Below are positions 21,808-32,045 of a stretch of DNA of 64,000 nt, one piece after another. This DNA comes from Adiantum capillus-veneris (taxonomy: Eukaryota > Streptophyta > Polypodiopsida > Polypodiales > Pteridaceae): positions 1 through 64,000 of the forward strand of contig JABFUD020000356.1 in the NCBI GenBank assembly GCA_014529385.2, given 5' to 3'. Made by a program: the position numbers and the translations under genes. Within the stretch, counting starts at the first letter, position 1; every line of letters begins with the position of its first letter. The notes below the pieces were generated by a model, which was not told the DNA's origin, did not search any database, and saw only the letters and a program-made list of their open reading frames with translations.

Positions 21808-21892
<85 letters not shown>

Positions 21893-22094
21893 AGAAGTCG
21901 ACACAGTTTGAAGAAGAAAAAACACGCTACTACTAATTTCATTAAAAGGAAGTCTTTACATAGTTTTTGATAGGTGATATCAACCACACCTTTTACTCAT
22001 GCAAACTCCACTAACTGATGGTCTATAGTTGCATACCTTGAGACTTGTTCTCACGGGCGTAGACACTATGGAATCCAGGCCTGCATACCCAACA
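21759..22094 (-). repeat. 5' LTR of the nested gag-only element
   Basis: Matches the 3' LTR but is 63 bp longer, chiefly because of a (GA)n tract at 21812-21890 that is only a few units long in the other LTR. Confidence 0.92.
21812..21890. repeat. (GA)n microsatellite expanded in one LTR
   Basis: About 39 GA units. The homologous position at 19692-19702 has about five. Confidence 0.95.
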
Positions 22095-22099
22095 GAGAG

Positions 22100-22723
22100 C
22101 AGCCCGAGCCTGGAAAAAGAAGAAGGCGTCGCAAGATCAAGCAAGCGGATTTCCAGCTAGGACGTGGCTATCCTGAGTACAATCTGGTGAGGGACGTTCA
22201 AAATAAAAAGGCAAATATTAATTTTTGTCAGCAGCTGTTAGCTTTAAATCCAAAGTTAAGGAGGCAGTGGTCCACAAGTGTTAGCACCAGGTTGTCGAGA
22301 GCTAAGGGAAATGTGCAAGCGGTGCAAAACATGGCTTTGAGGGTAGGTAGCCCCAATGACGTCCTTTCGCTTTTGGATACGATTATAGAGAAGAGGATGC
22401 AGGTACAAGCCTACATAGACGGTGGAGCACAGGTTTGTGTCATGACGGAGGCAGCCATGAAAGAGATGGGAGTCAAGGCAGTAGTTAGGCCAAATGTGCA
22501 CATGAGGATGGCCAACCATACCAAAGCCAGGTGTCTGGGTGTGGCGCAGGATGTAAAGGTCAAAGTGATGGGCATAGAGTGCCTGGTAGACTTTTTCGTG
22601 ATGAAGGTAGGGGATAATGCTTATCCAATCATTTTGGGTAGGCCATGGCTTTTGGAGATAGGAGAAAAGCAGGATTGGGAGAGCAAAGTATTCACTTTGC
22701 TTGACAAAGAGAAAGGAAGATAG
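22100..22723 (+). pseudogene. Tat-1 protease region
   Basis: The frame 22187-22723, open further upstream, contains a retropepsin-like domain. The active-site motif is YIDGGAQVCVM, followed by DFFVMKVGDNAYPIILGRPWL near the C-terminus, which is the usual flap-to-ILG pattern. The D-G-G-A form replaces D-S/T-G-A. The same form occurs in other Tat-type elements, including relics of Tat-2 here, so it is probably lineage-typical. It ends at a TAG at 22721. Confidence 0.8.
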
Positions 22724-24203
22724 GTTGTGCTTGATTTGAAGACCAAAGAGAGAAGTTCTCTTCTTATGGTAGTTAAAGATGAGGGCGACACAACGAGCTA
22801 TGAGTACGAGACCGAGACGGGCTATGATGAAGGTTACACTAGCACAGAGGAAGAGGAGAGCGAGGACGACATGCCGAAGATAGATGTAGACTTATTTGGG
22901 GTCACCATAGACGACTCTCTGCCTAAAGGAGAAGGTATGTAGCCTCGAGCTCATGGTTTAAGCATAGAGGAGGTTTCAAGCATGATAAGTGAAGACTTAA
23001 CCAAGGGTGAAAAGGAAGGCTACGTCCAATTGTGTGAGTCCTATCCGAACCCGTTTGCGATAGAGTACAAGCATTTGAGAGGTGCAAAGGGGGTGGAGCA
23101 CAAGATTGTTCTTAAGGAAGGACATAAGCCTAAAGCACATAAGCTAAGGAGATTAGGGGAAATCCAAAAGGAAGCACTTTGGCAGGAGATCAAAATAAGC
23201 TACTGGATGCAGGCATCATATTCCTTGTGAAAGAGTCAGAGTGGGTCTCTCCAGTGGTCATAACCCCTAAGAAGAATGGGAAATGGAGAGTGTGTGTCAA
23301 TTACAAGCCATTGAATTCCGCGACCAAGAGGAATCACTATCCCTTGCCGTTTCAAGACGAGATCCTAAACCAGGTGGTTGGGCATGAAAGATATTCGATT
23401 ATGGATGGCTTTTCGGGGTATTTTCAGATAGGGATTGCACTTGGAGACCAACTGAAGACCACATTCATATCTCCATGGGGTTGCTTCACTTACCGCAGGA
23501 TGCCATTCAGGTTGGTGAATGCATATGCCACCTTCCAAGGTTGGATGAACAGGGTATTTGGTTCATACTTGGGCAGTTTTATTAGGGTGTTCATGGATGA
23601 TATCGGTGTAGCACCTATCGAAGCTCGAATTATGATTTCAAAGGCTTGATGAAGAAGGAGGACAATTAAACCCCAAGAAGTGCAAGCTAGCATAGCCTTG
23701 ATCGCAGCTGTTGGGTCATGTGGTGTCGCAAAAACGGTATCGAGGCTGATCCCGAAAAGGTGAAGGCGTTGGTGTTGATGGAGCCGCCATCAAATGCTCA
23801 AGGTTTGGCTTCATTTGTTCATAAGTTGAAGTATTTATCACGTTTCTTTTGGATGTTGTCACAATATGTGCATCCTCTTCAAAAGAGGGCTCAGCAAGTG
23901 CATGGTTATGAGTGGGATGGGGAATCTCAGGAGGCTTTTGATAGAGTCAAGGAGATTTTGTGTCAGTTGCCAAGAGTGTGTCCTCCCAATCAAGAGAACG
24001 ACTTCTATGTGTCTATGATAGTGGGCACGGTTGCTATTGGAGCGGTTTTATTGCAAAAGGTAGGGAGAAGCTACAAGACGATATACTTCGAGAGCAGGGT
24101 GATTAGCCCAGGAGAGGCTACCTACGCCGAAGCAGAGCAATGGGTGATGGCTTTGGTCTTCGCTTATTTGCATGAAGTTCAAAGTCCATTTGATTGTGTG
24201 TAA
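22724..24203 (+). pseudogene. Tat-1 reverse transcriptase and first RNase H
   Basis: An acidic linker (22727-22942) precedes the RT. The RT has WVSPVVITPKKNGKWRVCVN, YKPLNSATKRNHYPLP, then YSIMDGFSGYFQI and the catalytic FMDD (23590-23601). A stop at 23647 and a frame change separate it from the RT connection/RNase H part at 23718-24203 (GIEADPEKVKAL, KYLSRFF, ISPGEATYAEAEQWVMALVFA). A frame change also occurs near 23180-23230. Confidence 0.9.
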
Positions 24204-25015
24204 GTTTTTTGTGTTGACAGCTAATAATTTATTGCCAGAGGTAGTGCTACATTCGAAGCCAGGAAGGAGGATTATGAAGTGGGTGTTGGAGCTACAGGAG
24301 TTTGAGTTCGAGTTCAAGGTAGATCACACGAGTTGGTCTCACCTGGCAAACATTCTTGTCAGCAAGGCCATCGATTTGCCAGCCTGTCCAAGGGTTGTGC
24401 GAGATGAAGCTAAGGAGGAACCCGACTTGGAGGATGCTTTTACAATGTGGTTCAATGGAGCATATCGAAGGGTAGTGCAGAAGGCAGGAGGAGGTGTGGT
24501 GATACATGACCCACACATGCATAGAGTTTGGCATTTTAAGGTTGATAGTGAAGGGAGATGCACTGCTAGTTATCAAGCAATTGTTAGGCCCATGGCAGGT
24601 AAAGCGCGATTCTTTGAAGCATTGGTTTTTCTCCATCAAGAAGATGTTGAAGTCTTTGGAAGAAGTCCAATTCAAGCATGTGAGAAGAGAGCAGAACCAA
24701 GAGGCGGATCAGCTACTAGCAAGTAGCAAAGTACAGGTACATGTTGCAGGTCTATATGTGGCCCCATCCACTTATGAAGGTAGAGAAACTCTTAAGGAGA
24801 TTGAAGGTTTTTTGGGTACAGGGCAATGTTCAAAAGGTTTGTCCAAGATGCAAAAGAGAAGAGTGGTGCAAAAGGCCCGCAAATTCACACTGGTAGGTGA
24901 AGATCTTATGAACTATGGGCGTGACCGAGTGCTTAGAAGGGTGCTATACAAAGAGGATATAGGAATGGTGTTGGAGCAATATCACAAAGAGAGCGGGCAC
25001 CAAGGCAAAGACTAG
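24172..25015 (+). pseudogene. Tat-1 second (archaeal-type) RNase H
   Basis: Frame 24172-24726 holds the end of the first RNase H and the start of the second (FNGAYRR, GGGVVIHDP). Frame 24506-25015 holds the rest: VKGDALLVIKQLLGPWQVK, then FKHVRREQNQEAD. This second RNase H is what marks the Tat lineage. The segment ends with the start of the integrase zinc-binding domain (YHKESGHQGKD) at a TAG. Confidence 0.85.
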
Positions 25016-26050
25016 GTTCTGTTTTGAGTGCTTAGAGCAGGCTTTTGGTGGCCTCCCATGGTGAAGGACGTACATTACTGGTGCAAAACGTGCCACGAGT
25101 GTCAGACTATAGGTGAAAGACAACTGGTAGCGGAATCACAGGGCGCCATCATTGCACAAAGTGCTTTCGAGAAGTGGGGTCTCGATGCCATAGGCCCTCT
25201 CCCAAAGTCTACAAGCGGTAAGAAGTACGTGGTGGTAGCCATTGACTACCTTACAAGGTGGTTCGAGGCCATAGCAATGAAAGAAGTAAATGCTAATGTG
25301 GTGGATCAATTTGTGTTTGATAACATATGTTGCCATTTTGGTGTTCCATGGGTGTTAGTTTTTGATAGGGGTCAGGGGTTTAGAAGCAAGCTCATGAGTG
25401 CATTAGTGGAAAAGTTGAAGATTCAGCATTGGTTTTCCTCGCCCTATCACCCCCAATGCAATGGTCTAGTCGAGAGTGCTTATGGGCAAATTTTCAAAAT
25501 GTTAATGAAGTATGTGTACGAGCAGGAAGCTGAGTGGGAAGCAAATCTAGAGAAGTGTCTGTGGGCGTATAGAACATCCTATAAAGTGGCTACAAACTTC
25601 ACTCCATTCGAGCTAGTCTATGGTAAGGAGGATGTGTTGCCAGTGCATGCATAGTTAGGTGCTTTGAAAGGGATGTGGCGTGTCAATGCCACTCAACAAG
25701 AAGTTCTACAGGATCGGATAGCCAGTTTGGAGGCTTTGCAGATGGACATAGAGGCAGCGGCGACAAACTACTATGTGAAGCAGAGAGAGAAGCGGGTTGC
25801 CAAGTTCAATCAGAACCTGTCGGACAAGAAGATAGAGGAAGGAGATCTGGTCATGAAGTATGAAAGCTACCTAGATTTCACATTCCAAAAAAAATTCAAG
25901 AAGAAGTGAACAGGTCCATATAAGGTGCGGAAGGCCTTTTCGAATGGGACCTATCAATTGGTAAGAGCGAATGGCAAGCTTCTTAGGAACAGGGTAAATG
26001 GTGTGCGGCTCAATCTGTATTTCGAGAGGGATCTAGTGCCTGAAGTGTAG
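25016..26050 (+). pseudogene. Tat-1 integrase
   Basis: The zinc-binding cysteines are in CKTCHECQ. The catalytic core shows the first D in WGLDAIGPLP, the second D in FDRGQGF, and the E in NGLVESAYGQ. The C-terminal domain follows (EEGDLVMKYESYLDFTFQKK, then ANGKLLRNRVNGVRLN). Stops at about 25015, 25024, 25652 and 25907 interrupt the frame. The gene ends near the TAG at 26048, before the purine tract. Confidence 0.9.
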
Positions 26051-26231
26051 CAAATTGTAGTTAAGGGGTGTGGGCAACCCACCTAAAGCATGCAGTGTGC
26101 GAAAGTAAGGAGATGAAGCTTTTGTACATAGTTTGTACATACAGTCATGGTTTTGTGAGTGCTTTTAATTGTCACTTGGTGTGCCAATTTTAAAGTTGTG
26201 TACATATGCTTTTGGTCGAACATAAATGTTT

Positions 26232-26252
26232 GACGAGGGGGCTGGGCAATGA
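26232..26252 (+). promoter_or_regulatory. polypurine tract of Tat-1
   Basis: GACGAGGGGGCTGGGCAATGA, with its purine core next to the LTR start. Confidence 0.65.
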
Positions 26253-27962
26253 TGGTGCAGCCAAAGCTGGTCGAAGCTAGGAGTTGGTCTATGCCAGGCA
26301 AAGGGTGTAGTCAAGTGCAGTGCAGAAGGCTACGGCAAGTGCCAAGCACCTAGGCAGACAAAGGGTAGCGGTAATGAATGCTTGAAGAGGTTTTTTAGGC
26401 CAAAAGTGCTGCGGAATGGTCCAGATGGGATGGCAGATAAAGGTGTCCTAAATGCCAAATCAATGTCCTAAAATGTAGTGTTTAGCGTGCTCTAGAAGTC
26501 GGTCCAGACAATCCGTCAAACGGAGCCTGGGTGTGCAAGATACTGAAGCTTAAAGGTGGAGTGTGTAGCAGATCCCCAACGGACAGGGAAGCTGGGGACA
26601 GGTGGCTCGGGCTGATGTCAGTGTATACATGTGTAGAACTCGAGTTATAGAGCATGTTGGTCTTCTCGGATCGCAAACCGGAGCTCTGGATAGTTAGTTA
26701 TGATCAGTTGAATATTTTTCAGGGGCCGGGTCTGAGCCCATTGGACCGCATTGACAAATGTGCCATCTGGTGTTTTCATGAGCTCGCCAGGTGTTTGGTG
26801 CGTAATAGGCAGCGTATGATGCTAGCAGGAAGTGATAGCACGTGGATCGGAGTCCGGAGCACGGAGATATGCTCAGCCAAAGTTAGTAGTTTGTGGCAAG
26901 CATGAAGAGTCAGATATTTTTTTCCCGGTTTGGGGCACACAGATTGAGATCGGGCTAAAGCCACCTCGCGGGATTGATATGGGAACTTGAAGGTTGGAGT
27001 GCAGGTTTTTCGATGGGCTCGACGGCCGTCGCATAGGCCAACTGGCAATGCATAGCAAAGCACCCAATGAAAACCAAAAAAAGGGTATTTTTTAAGTTGA
27101 AGTGGGGGGTCTTTGAGGGTCTTGGAGGCTATCCCAAAGGGGGATCACCAATAGAGCTGCCACGTGGCATAGCAATGCTCCCACATGCGGCTACACAGCA
27201 GAGGGCCGTGGTGTATAAGGCCACAAAGGGGCGCCAATGTAAGGCATTGAAGTGAAGCAAAGGAGCTCCGTGAGCACATGGCTATGGTGTTGCGCGTTGC
27301 AGGCGGCCGTGGGTGCTGCATTGGCCGGAGGTGGCTCTGCGGGGCACAAACGGGCCGGTTTTGGCCGGGTTAGGGCGGGGCAAGAGGCGCACACTCGCAT
27401 GTAAAAGTAGGCGAGGTCGGCAGATGAGGTCGCTCGCTTAAGGCGGTGGTCCCGCAGCCCTTGGGGCGCCAAAATTTTGAGAAAGAGGGAAGGGGCAATA
27501 GCGACATCGCTATTGCCTCCCCCCCTCATGTAAGAGGAAGATCCCATAGCTCGGGCAGAGGGCATAGAGGGAGCGAGGATGAACTCAAGAGCAAGGCCGT
27601 TCGGGCCAAGCAAGGAGCAAAAAAGGGCAGTAAAGACCGGACAAACCAAGGTTAAGGGCAGAAAGTGAAGGCCAAGGTCAAAGAAAGGGAGCCATCCGAG
27701 CTAAGAGCAAAGGATAAACCAAAGCAAGGGCAAAGTGGAGGTTGGACCAAATGAGGGGAGAGAAAAGGAGAGTGGTGACAGGAGGAGTCAGATAGAGAGA
27801 GAAAGTCAAAGTCAATCTAATTGAGCAGTATAAGGTTAAGCCTAAAGAGGGTAAAAGATGAAAGATAAGAAAACAAAAAAGGATAGGGGTGCTCTGAATA
27901 CCCTGAGCTATAGAGAGGCCTTTGTGTTGGTGCCGGGCGTGTTCCCCCATCCCCCCTCTCCA
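26253..27962 (+). repeat. 3' LTR of Tat-1
   Basis: Starts TGGTGCAGCC and ends CCCTCTCCA. Preceded by a purine-rich tract. Confidence 0.9.
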
Positions 27963-27966
27963 ACGT

Positions 27967-28142
27967 GTGTGTAGCTATTTTCAATTTAAATAATAAGACA
28001 TAAATGAACTTCAACATTCAAAAGACAGTTGATTTAGAGAAACGGTAGATATTAGTACAAAAACAACTTGGTCTTAGAATTATCTTTGCACATGGTATAT
28101 AAGAATGAGGCCTCACTCTAGTATACAATGATACTAACCCAT
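27967..28142. repeat. old dispersed repeat, copy B left part
   Basis: Aligns with 487-650 of copy A. It is separated from its right part (31841-32045) by the LTR element inserted at TAAAG. Confidence 0.6.
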
Positions 28143-28147
28143 TAAAG

Positions 28148-28335
28148 TGTTGGGGTATAGGCGTCTATGCCTTGCCCGGCCGCCCAGAGTCTGGGCGCCC
28201 ACTGACTTGTATACCTTATACATAGCATAAGTGTATAGGGGGCTGCTCACTCTTGGAGTCTCCCCACCCACATCGTGTCTGTCTCCTTCTCTCTCTCTCT
28301 CACTCTCCGTCTGTGGTGCTCCCCGATCCCCTTCA
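28148..28335 (+). repeat. 5' LTR of copy B
   Basis: TGTTGGGGTATAGG...CCCCTTCA. Contains the 17-bp palindrome CGCCCAGAGTCTGGGCG. Confidence 0.95.
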
Positions 28336-28337
28336 AT

Positions 28338-28349
28338 TGGTATCAGAGC
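28338..28349 (+). promoter_or_regulatory. primer-binding site of copy B
   Basis: TGGTATCAGAGC, two bases inside the 5' LTR, a perfect match to the initiator Met tRNA complement used by plant copia elements. Confidence 0.93.
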
Positions 28350-29736
28350 TATGGTGACCGCGGAGAGCACGACGGCTTTGAGAGCTTCGAGGCGATAGCT
28401 CGCTCGCTCTCGACGGTGGAGTTCGATCGCGGAGTTTCACGGAGAGCGATTTTAGCTTGAGGAGCATTGTCTTTGGAGCTTAGGAGCTTGGTGTGGTCAA
28501 GCTTGGTCGAGGAGGCGGTTGCGGCTTCCTTGGTGAGAGGAGCTTTTGAGCTCAGTGGAGCTCGTTAGAGAAGTGCTCGGCGGAGGAGAGCTTGACATTC
28601 GAGTGCTTGGATGTTGTTGTGGCAGAGCTCTTGTGTTGGAGCTTGCATTGAGAGGACATTGCATCACGCAGAGTAGAGCAGGAGCAGGTTCAGGACTGTG
28701 TGCAGCTCGTTTTTGCCATTTTCGGGCTCTAAAACGCAGTTTTTTGCGTAGCTCCGTCATACAGAGTCAGATCTACATGATCCAGGAGTCTAGGTCAGGG
28801 TTTTGGCACGCTCCGGACGCAATGGTGATGTCTATTTGCTGAAATTATGCTTTGAATTACAGCAGGTACAGCAGCAAGTTTATTTGTGCACTCTCGGGTC
28901 CCAAAAACACTGTTTTTGGCATAGCTTTCACACCCGGACTCGGATACATATGATCCAGGAGTCTACCTTGGGGTTTTGGCACGCTCCGGACGCGCTCGTC
29001 ATATCAGAATTTTAAAATTCTGAATGCTGAATTTTCTGCAGCAGCAGTTGTTTATTGTGTGTCGAGGATTCCACACATGGTTTGCTCTCAGATGTGAGAG
29101 TGATATTTGCTGCAAGTTTCCTCACAGGTGGGAGGATACGATGTATGCCTTATGTGGTTTGATGCTCAGGGAGACTAATGTGATTGCATTTTGAGCTCGA
29201 CAATGTATGCCTCGAGCATGTTTTTTGGCAGTCACAGGTAGAGCAGATATTTGTGTACTAGATTTGCAGGTGTTTGCAATGATGTATGCAAAGTGTGGAG
29301 ATTGGTGCATGCATTTGGAGTGCGGTTTGATGCGCTTTGGTTGCTCATGGTTTTGAGCGTGCAGTCAGTTTGGTTACTGGTTTTGTGGCCGTTTTACTAA
29401 CGAAACTCTGGCGAAATTTTCCCAGGAGTTTTATGCGCATCATTTATGCGCTCTAGGTAGAGATTGCGGGTTGCACTCAACATTTGCGTGCGGTGTTCTC
29501 TGCAGGTGGAAGATTTGTGCGTGTGTATGCATCGATACCGCACAGTGTGGGCTTGGTGATTAGCTCACAGATTGCAGTGTGATACTAGAGCAGGCGAGAC
29601 TTGTATTGACACTGCGGGAGCTCTATTTTGGAGTGTGTCTCACAGGTTTTACATTGTGTTTCTGGCCATATTGGTAGACAGTTTCCAGGTGTTGTTGGTG
29701 AGGTGGTTTTGCTTTCTAGTTTGCTACATTGTGCTC
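28350..29736 (+). other. long leader of copy B
   Basis: 1.39 kb with no conserved frame. A segment around 28757-28817 recurs near 28945-29000 (TACATGATCCAGGAGTCTA... and TTTTGGCACGCTCCGGACGC), an imperfect internal duplication of about 190 bp period. Confidence 0.7.
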
Positions 29737-31566
29737 ATGGCAGAGACAGGTGATCGATCAGATTGTGACCTCTCACAGATGCGCGTGTTTGATGGGTCAG
29801 ACTTTGCGGCATGGAGAGAGTGTATGCTTGATGCATTGACACAGCGAGGGTTGCATCGACCATTGAGTGGTGATGAAGGTAGACCTTCAAACATGTCTGA
29901 CGATCAGTGGCAGGAGCTAGAGGAGATGGCACTATCTACGCTCTCTTTGCACCTTGCGGAATCTGTATATGCTCTTGTTATGTATGAGACTACTTCGAGA
30001 GCACTTTGGCGCAGATTACATGATATGTATGATAGATCTGAGTCATCACGGACTCGTGTGAGACATGTACATTCACGAGCACGCCGACAGATGACATGTT
30101 GGTATTGTGGTCATTCTGGACACGTTAGACGGCGCTGTTTTCGTCGTATGCGACATCGTAGGCGACATGGCAGTCTCAGAGATGTATGTAGTGATGCCAT
30201 GGACTCAGTTGCTTTGACAGTTGAGGCACATGTAGTGTCGGAGTATACTAGTGACGGGGATGTCACTTTTACCTCGAGCTATGCACGAGATGCTATACAT
30301 GTGGATAGTGCACTCCCTTCGCAGTGGTTGCTAGACGCAGATGCTATGTTTCATGTCACGCCGCATCGTGCATGGTTTTGTAGCTATTCTAGCGGGATGC
30401 TTGGCAGTGTACGTTTGACCGATGGATCGGTGCATGCGATAGCAGGTGCAGGAGATGTGAGACTGTCATTACCGAGTGGTGCATCTTACTTGTTACGACA
30501 TGTGCGCTATGTACCAGATTTGACAGTGAGTTTGATCTCGATTGGTCAGCTTAGAGATTGTGGATGTCAGATTTCGCTACGAGAGCGAGATTTTGTGATG
30601 CATTTGGGTTCGCTAGTGATTGCGAGAGGTGCCAGGAGTGGTACAGGTTACCCATTGCATGTGGATCACGGGAGAGACGGTGTTGTCTCTGTGATCACGC
30701 AGCCAGGTAGACAGCGAGAGAGCAGGCGAGTCTCTTTTGCTTGTGGGTTGCAGGATGCTTTGCATGGAGTGCAGAGTAGTGAGCTCGTTGTGCACACAGT
30801 TGAGGCACGACTTGAGCAGTCACACAGAGAGGTGACAGAGTCAGACATGCATGCTTTGCTAGTGACTGAGCAAAGCAGAGAGTCAGTTGTGCGAGATACT
30901 TCTATGCAGGATAGACAGGTAGAGCGGTCTTGCTCTAGTGAGTCACGACAGGAGGACGTTGTGCAAGAGTCTATGCATACGGAGTTAGAGCATGAGAGCT
31001 CTAGTGAGTCACAGCAGATTGAGTGGTCATGTTTGCAGTGGATGATTGCAGAGGAGGCTGAGATGGCAGCGATTATGCAGTCATTCCTTTCTATGCTCTA
31101 CAGTGAGCATGGGGATATAGTTGTGCAGGATATGTCTTCCAGCAGACACCTAGAGCAGCTGGTTTGCTCTGAGGTTGCACGACAGGTTGATGCGTCTTTT
31201 GCGGACAGTCAAGAGATGCATGTGGCTGACACGCCTTGTCAGTCAGAGATGCCTATTGCCAGGGATATATATGTTGATGCATGCTCCGTAGAGCTAGCAG
31301 GGCCCGCTAGCATTGCATCGGCATTCGGTGGTCTCATGTATGAGATGTTGATCTTGAGACCGGATATCGCAGCTGCAGTGAGAGCATTTGCAGTTGGGGT
31401 TGTCAGTCGTTTGTTGACTGATGATGGCATAGTGCACGAGGGAGATATGCAGGTATTGTGTACATACTTGCAGTACGTGTGCGGTACGTCTGGTGGTGTA
31501 TGGACTTACACGGGAGCAGGACAGCCGGATGCACACGATCACAGCCAGCCAGTGGGCATCGGTTGA
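29737..31566 (+). CDS. gag / protease-like / RT-tail fusion protein of copy B
   Basis: A 609-codon open frame. I chose the ATG at 29737 because the 55 codons upstream of it are hydrophobic and lie in the leader. Residues 10-120 resemble a copia gag. A zinc knuckle, CWYCGHSGHVRRRC, is at 121-134. Residues 190-310 follow the copia protease pattern (FHVTPHR, VRLTDGS, LRHVRYVPDL, LISIGQL, GSLVIARGA), but the catalytic DSGA reads DADA. A Glu/Ser-rich region follows, and then residues about 526-590 resemble the RT C-terminus of copia (GGLMYEML...RPDIA...VGVVSRLL...YLQYVCGT). Integrase and the RT catalytic core are absent. An open frame of this size in a young element suggests recent function, probably as a particle protein supplied in cis or trans. 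Confidence 0.88.
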   Translation: MAETGDRSDCDLSQMRVFDGSDFAAWRECMLDALTQRGLHRPLSGDEGRPSNMSDDQWQELEEMALSTLSLHLAESVYALVMYETTSRALWRRLHDMYDRSESSRTRVRHVHSRARRQMTCWYCGHSGHVRRRCFRRMRHRRRHGSLRDVCSDAMDSVALTVEAHVVSEYTSDGDVTFTSSYARDAIHVDSALPSQWLLDADAMFHVTPHRAWFCSYSSGMLGSVRLTDGSVHAIAGAGDVRLSLPSGASYLLRHVRYVPDLTVSLISIGQLRDCGCQISLRERDFVMHLGSLVIARGARSGTGYPLHVDHGRDGVVSVITQPGRQRESRRVSFACGLQDALHGVQSSELVVHTVEARLEQSHREVTESDMHALLVTEQSRESVVRDTSMQDRQVERSCSSESRQEDVVQESMHTELEHESSSESQQIEWSCLQWMIAEEAEMAAIMQSFLSMLYSEHGDIVVQDMSSSRHLEQLVCSEVARQVDASFADSQEMHVADTPCQSEMPIARDIYVDACSVELAGPASIASAFGGLMYEMLILRPDIAAAVRAFAVGVVSRLLTDDGIVHEGDMQVLCTYLQYVCGTSGGVWTYTGAGQPDAHDHSQPVGIG

Positions 31567-31613
31567 GAGCGGTTTTCTCTTGCCTTTTGTAGTCTTTAGA
31601 CTATGTTCTCTTG

Positions 31614-31637
31614 CTTAAAGGCACAGTCGCCTTTAAG
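31614..31637. other. hairpin at the polypurine tract, copy B
   Basis: CTTAAAGGC, loop ACAGTC, then GCCTTTAAG, directly before the PPT AAGTGGGAGGT. Conserved in copy A at 12258-12281. Confidence 0.8.
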
Positions 31638-31645
31638 TGGGAGGT

Positions 31646-31835
31646 TGTTGGGGTATAGGCGTCTGTGCCTTGCCCGGCCACCCAGAGTCTGGGCGCCCAC
31701 TGACTTGTATACCTTATACATAGCATAAGTGTATAGGGGGCTGCTCACTCTTGGAGTCTCCCCACCCACATCGTGTCTGTCTCCTTCTCTCTCTCTCTCT
31801 CTCTCTCCGTCTGTGGTGCTCCCCGATCCCCTTCA
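31646..31835 (+). repeat. 3' LTR of copy B
   Basis: Near-identical to the 5' LTR, with a longer (CT)n run. Confidence 0.95.
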
Positions 31836-31840
31836 TAAAG

Positions 31841-32045
31841 AAGTACTTACCAAGTAGTATGAGCCAACGTAATCATGGACAGACATTTGCTTCAAGATAA
31901 AAAATTCCAAGAAAGGATAAAGTCCTCGCGTGCATCCATTCAATCAAGACAACAGATATTTTACTGAATGTGTTCTACAAGTGTCAATGGACTATATCAG
32001 TTGTTATACATGTCCAATTTACAAATTTTTAACCTTAAACAAATG
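31841..32045. repeat. old dispersed repeat, copy B right part
   Basis: Aligns with about 650-870 of copy A, with shared blocks TGCATCCAT, CAAGACAACA, CAATGGACTATAT and GTTGTTAT. Confidence 0.6.

Larger units (their letters stand above)
19641..22094 (-). mobile_element. gag-only non-autonomous copia element
   Basis: LTRs at 19641-19913 and 21759-22094 are flanked by the perfect duplication GAGAG (19636-19640 and 22095-22099). A primer site and a purine tract are present. The ~1.85-kb interior encodes only a gag protein and leaves no room for pol, so it depended on enzymes from elsewhere. It interrupts the gag-protease part of Tat-1 and is younger than it. Confidence 0.93.
17506..27962 (+). 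mobile_element. Ty3/gypsy retrotransposon, Tat type (Tat-1)
   Basis: LTRs of about 1.7 kb at both ends enclose gag remnants, protease, RT, RNase H, a second RNase H and integrase, in the gypsy order (integrase last). The additional RNase H between the first one and the integrase is a hallmark of the Tat lineage. ACGT is found directly outside both ends (17502-17505 and 27963-27966), which supports a target duplication of four or five bp. A gag-only copia element is nested at 19641-22094. All coding parts are broken by stops or frameshifts. Confidence 0.9.
28148..31835 (+). mobile_element. non-autonomous gag-bearing LTR element, copy B (youngest insertion)
   Basis: 3688 bp. LTRs of 188 and 190 bp differ by about three substitutions and a short CT indel. 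A perfect TAAAG duplication flanks the element (28143-28147 and 31836-31840). The primer site and purine tract are intact, and a single long open frame remains. It lacks integrase and catalytic RT, so transposition would need enzymes from a copia relative. Copy A lies at 12073-15477. Confidence 0.94.

Noticed and set aside
22400-22470. Inactivated protease in Tat-1 because of D-G-G-A
   Set aside because: A DGG form is usual in Tat-type proteases, so the motif itself is not evidence of loss. The stops and frameshifts are.
29572-29736. Upstream start for the 609-codon frame
   Set aside because: The extra 55 codons are hydrophobic leader sequence. The ATG at 29737 begins the gag-like part.
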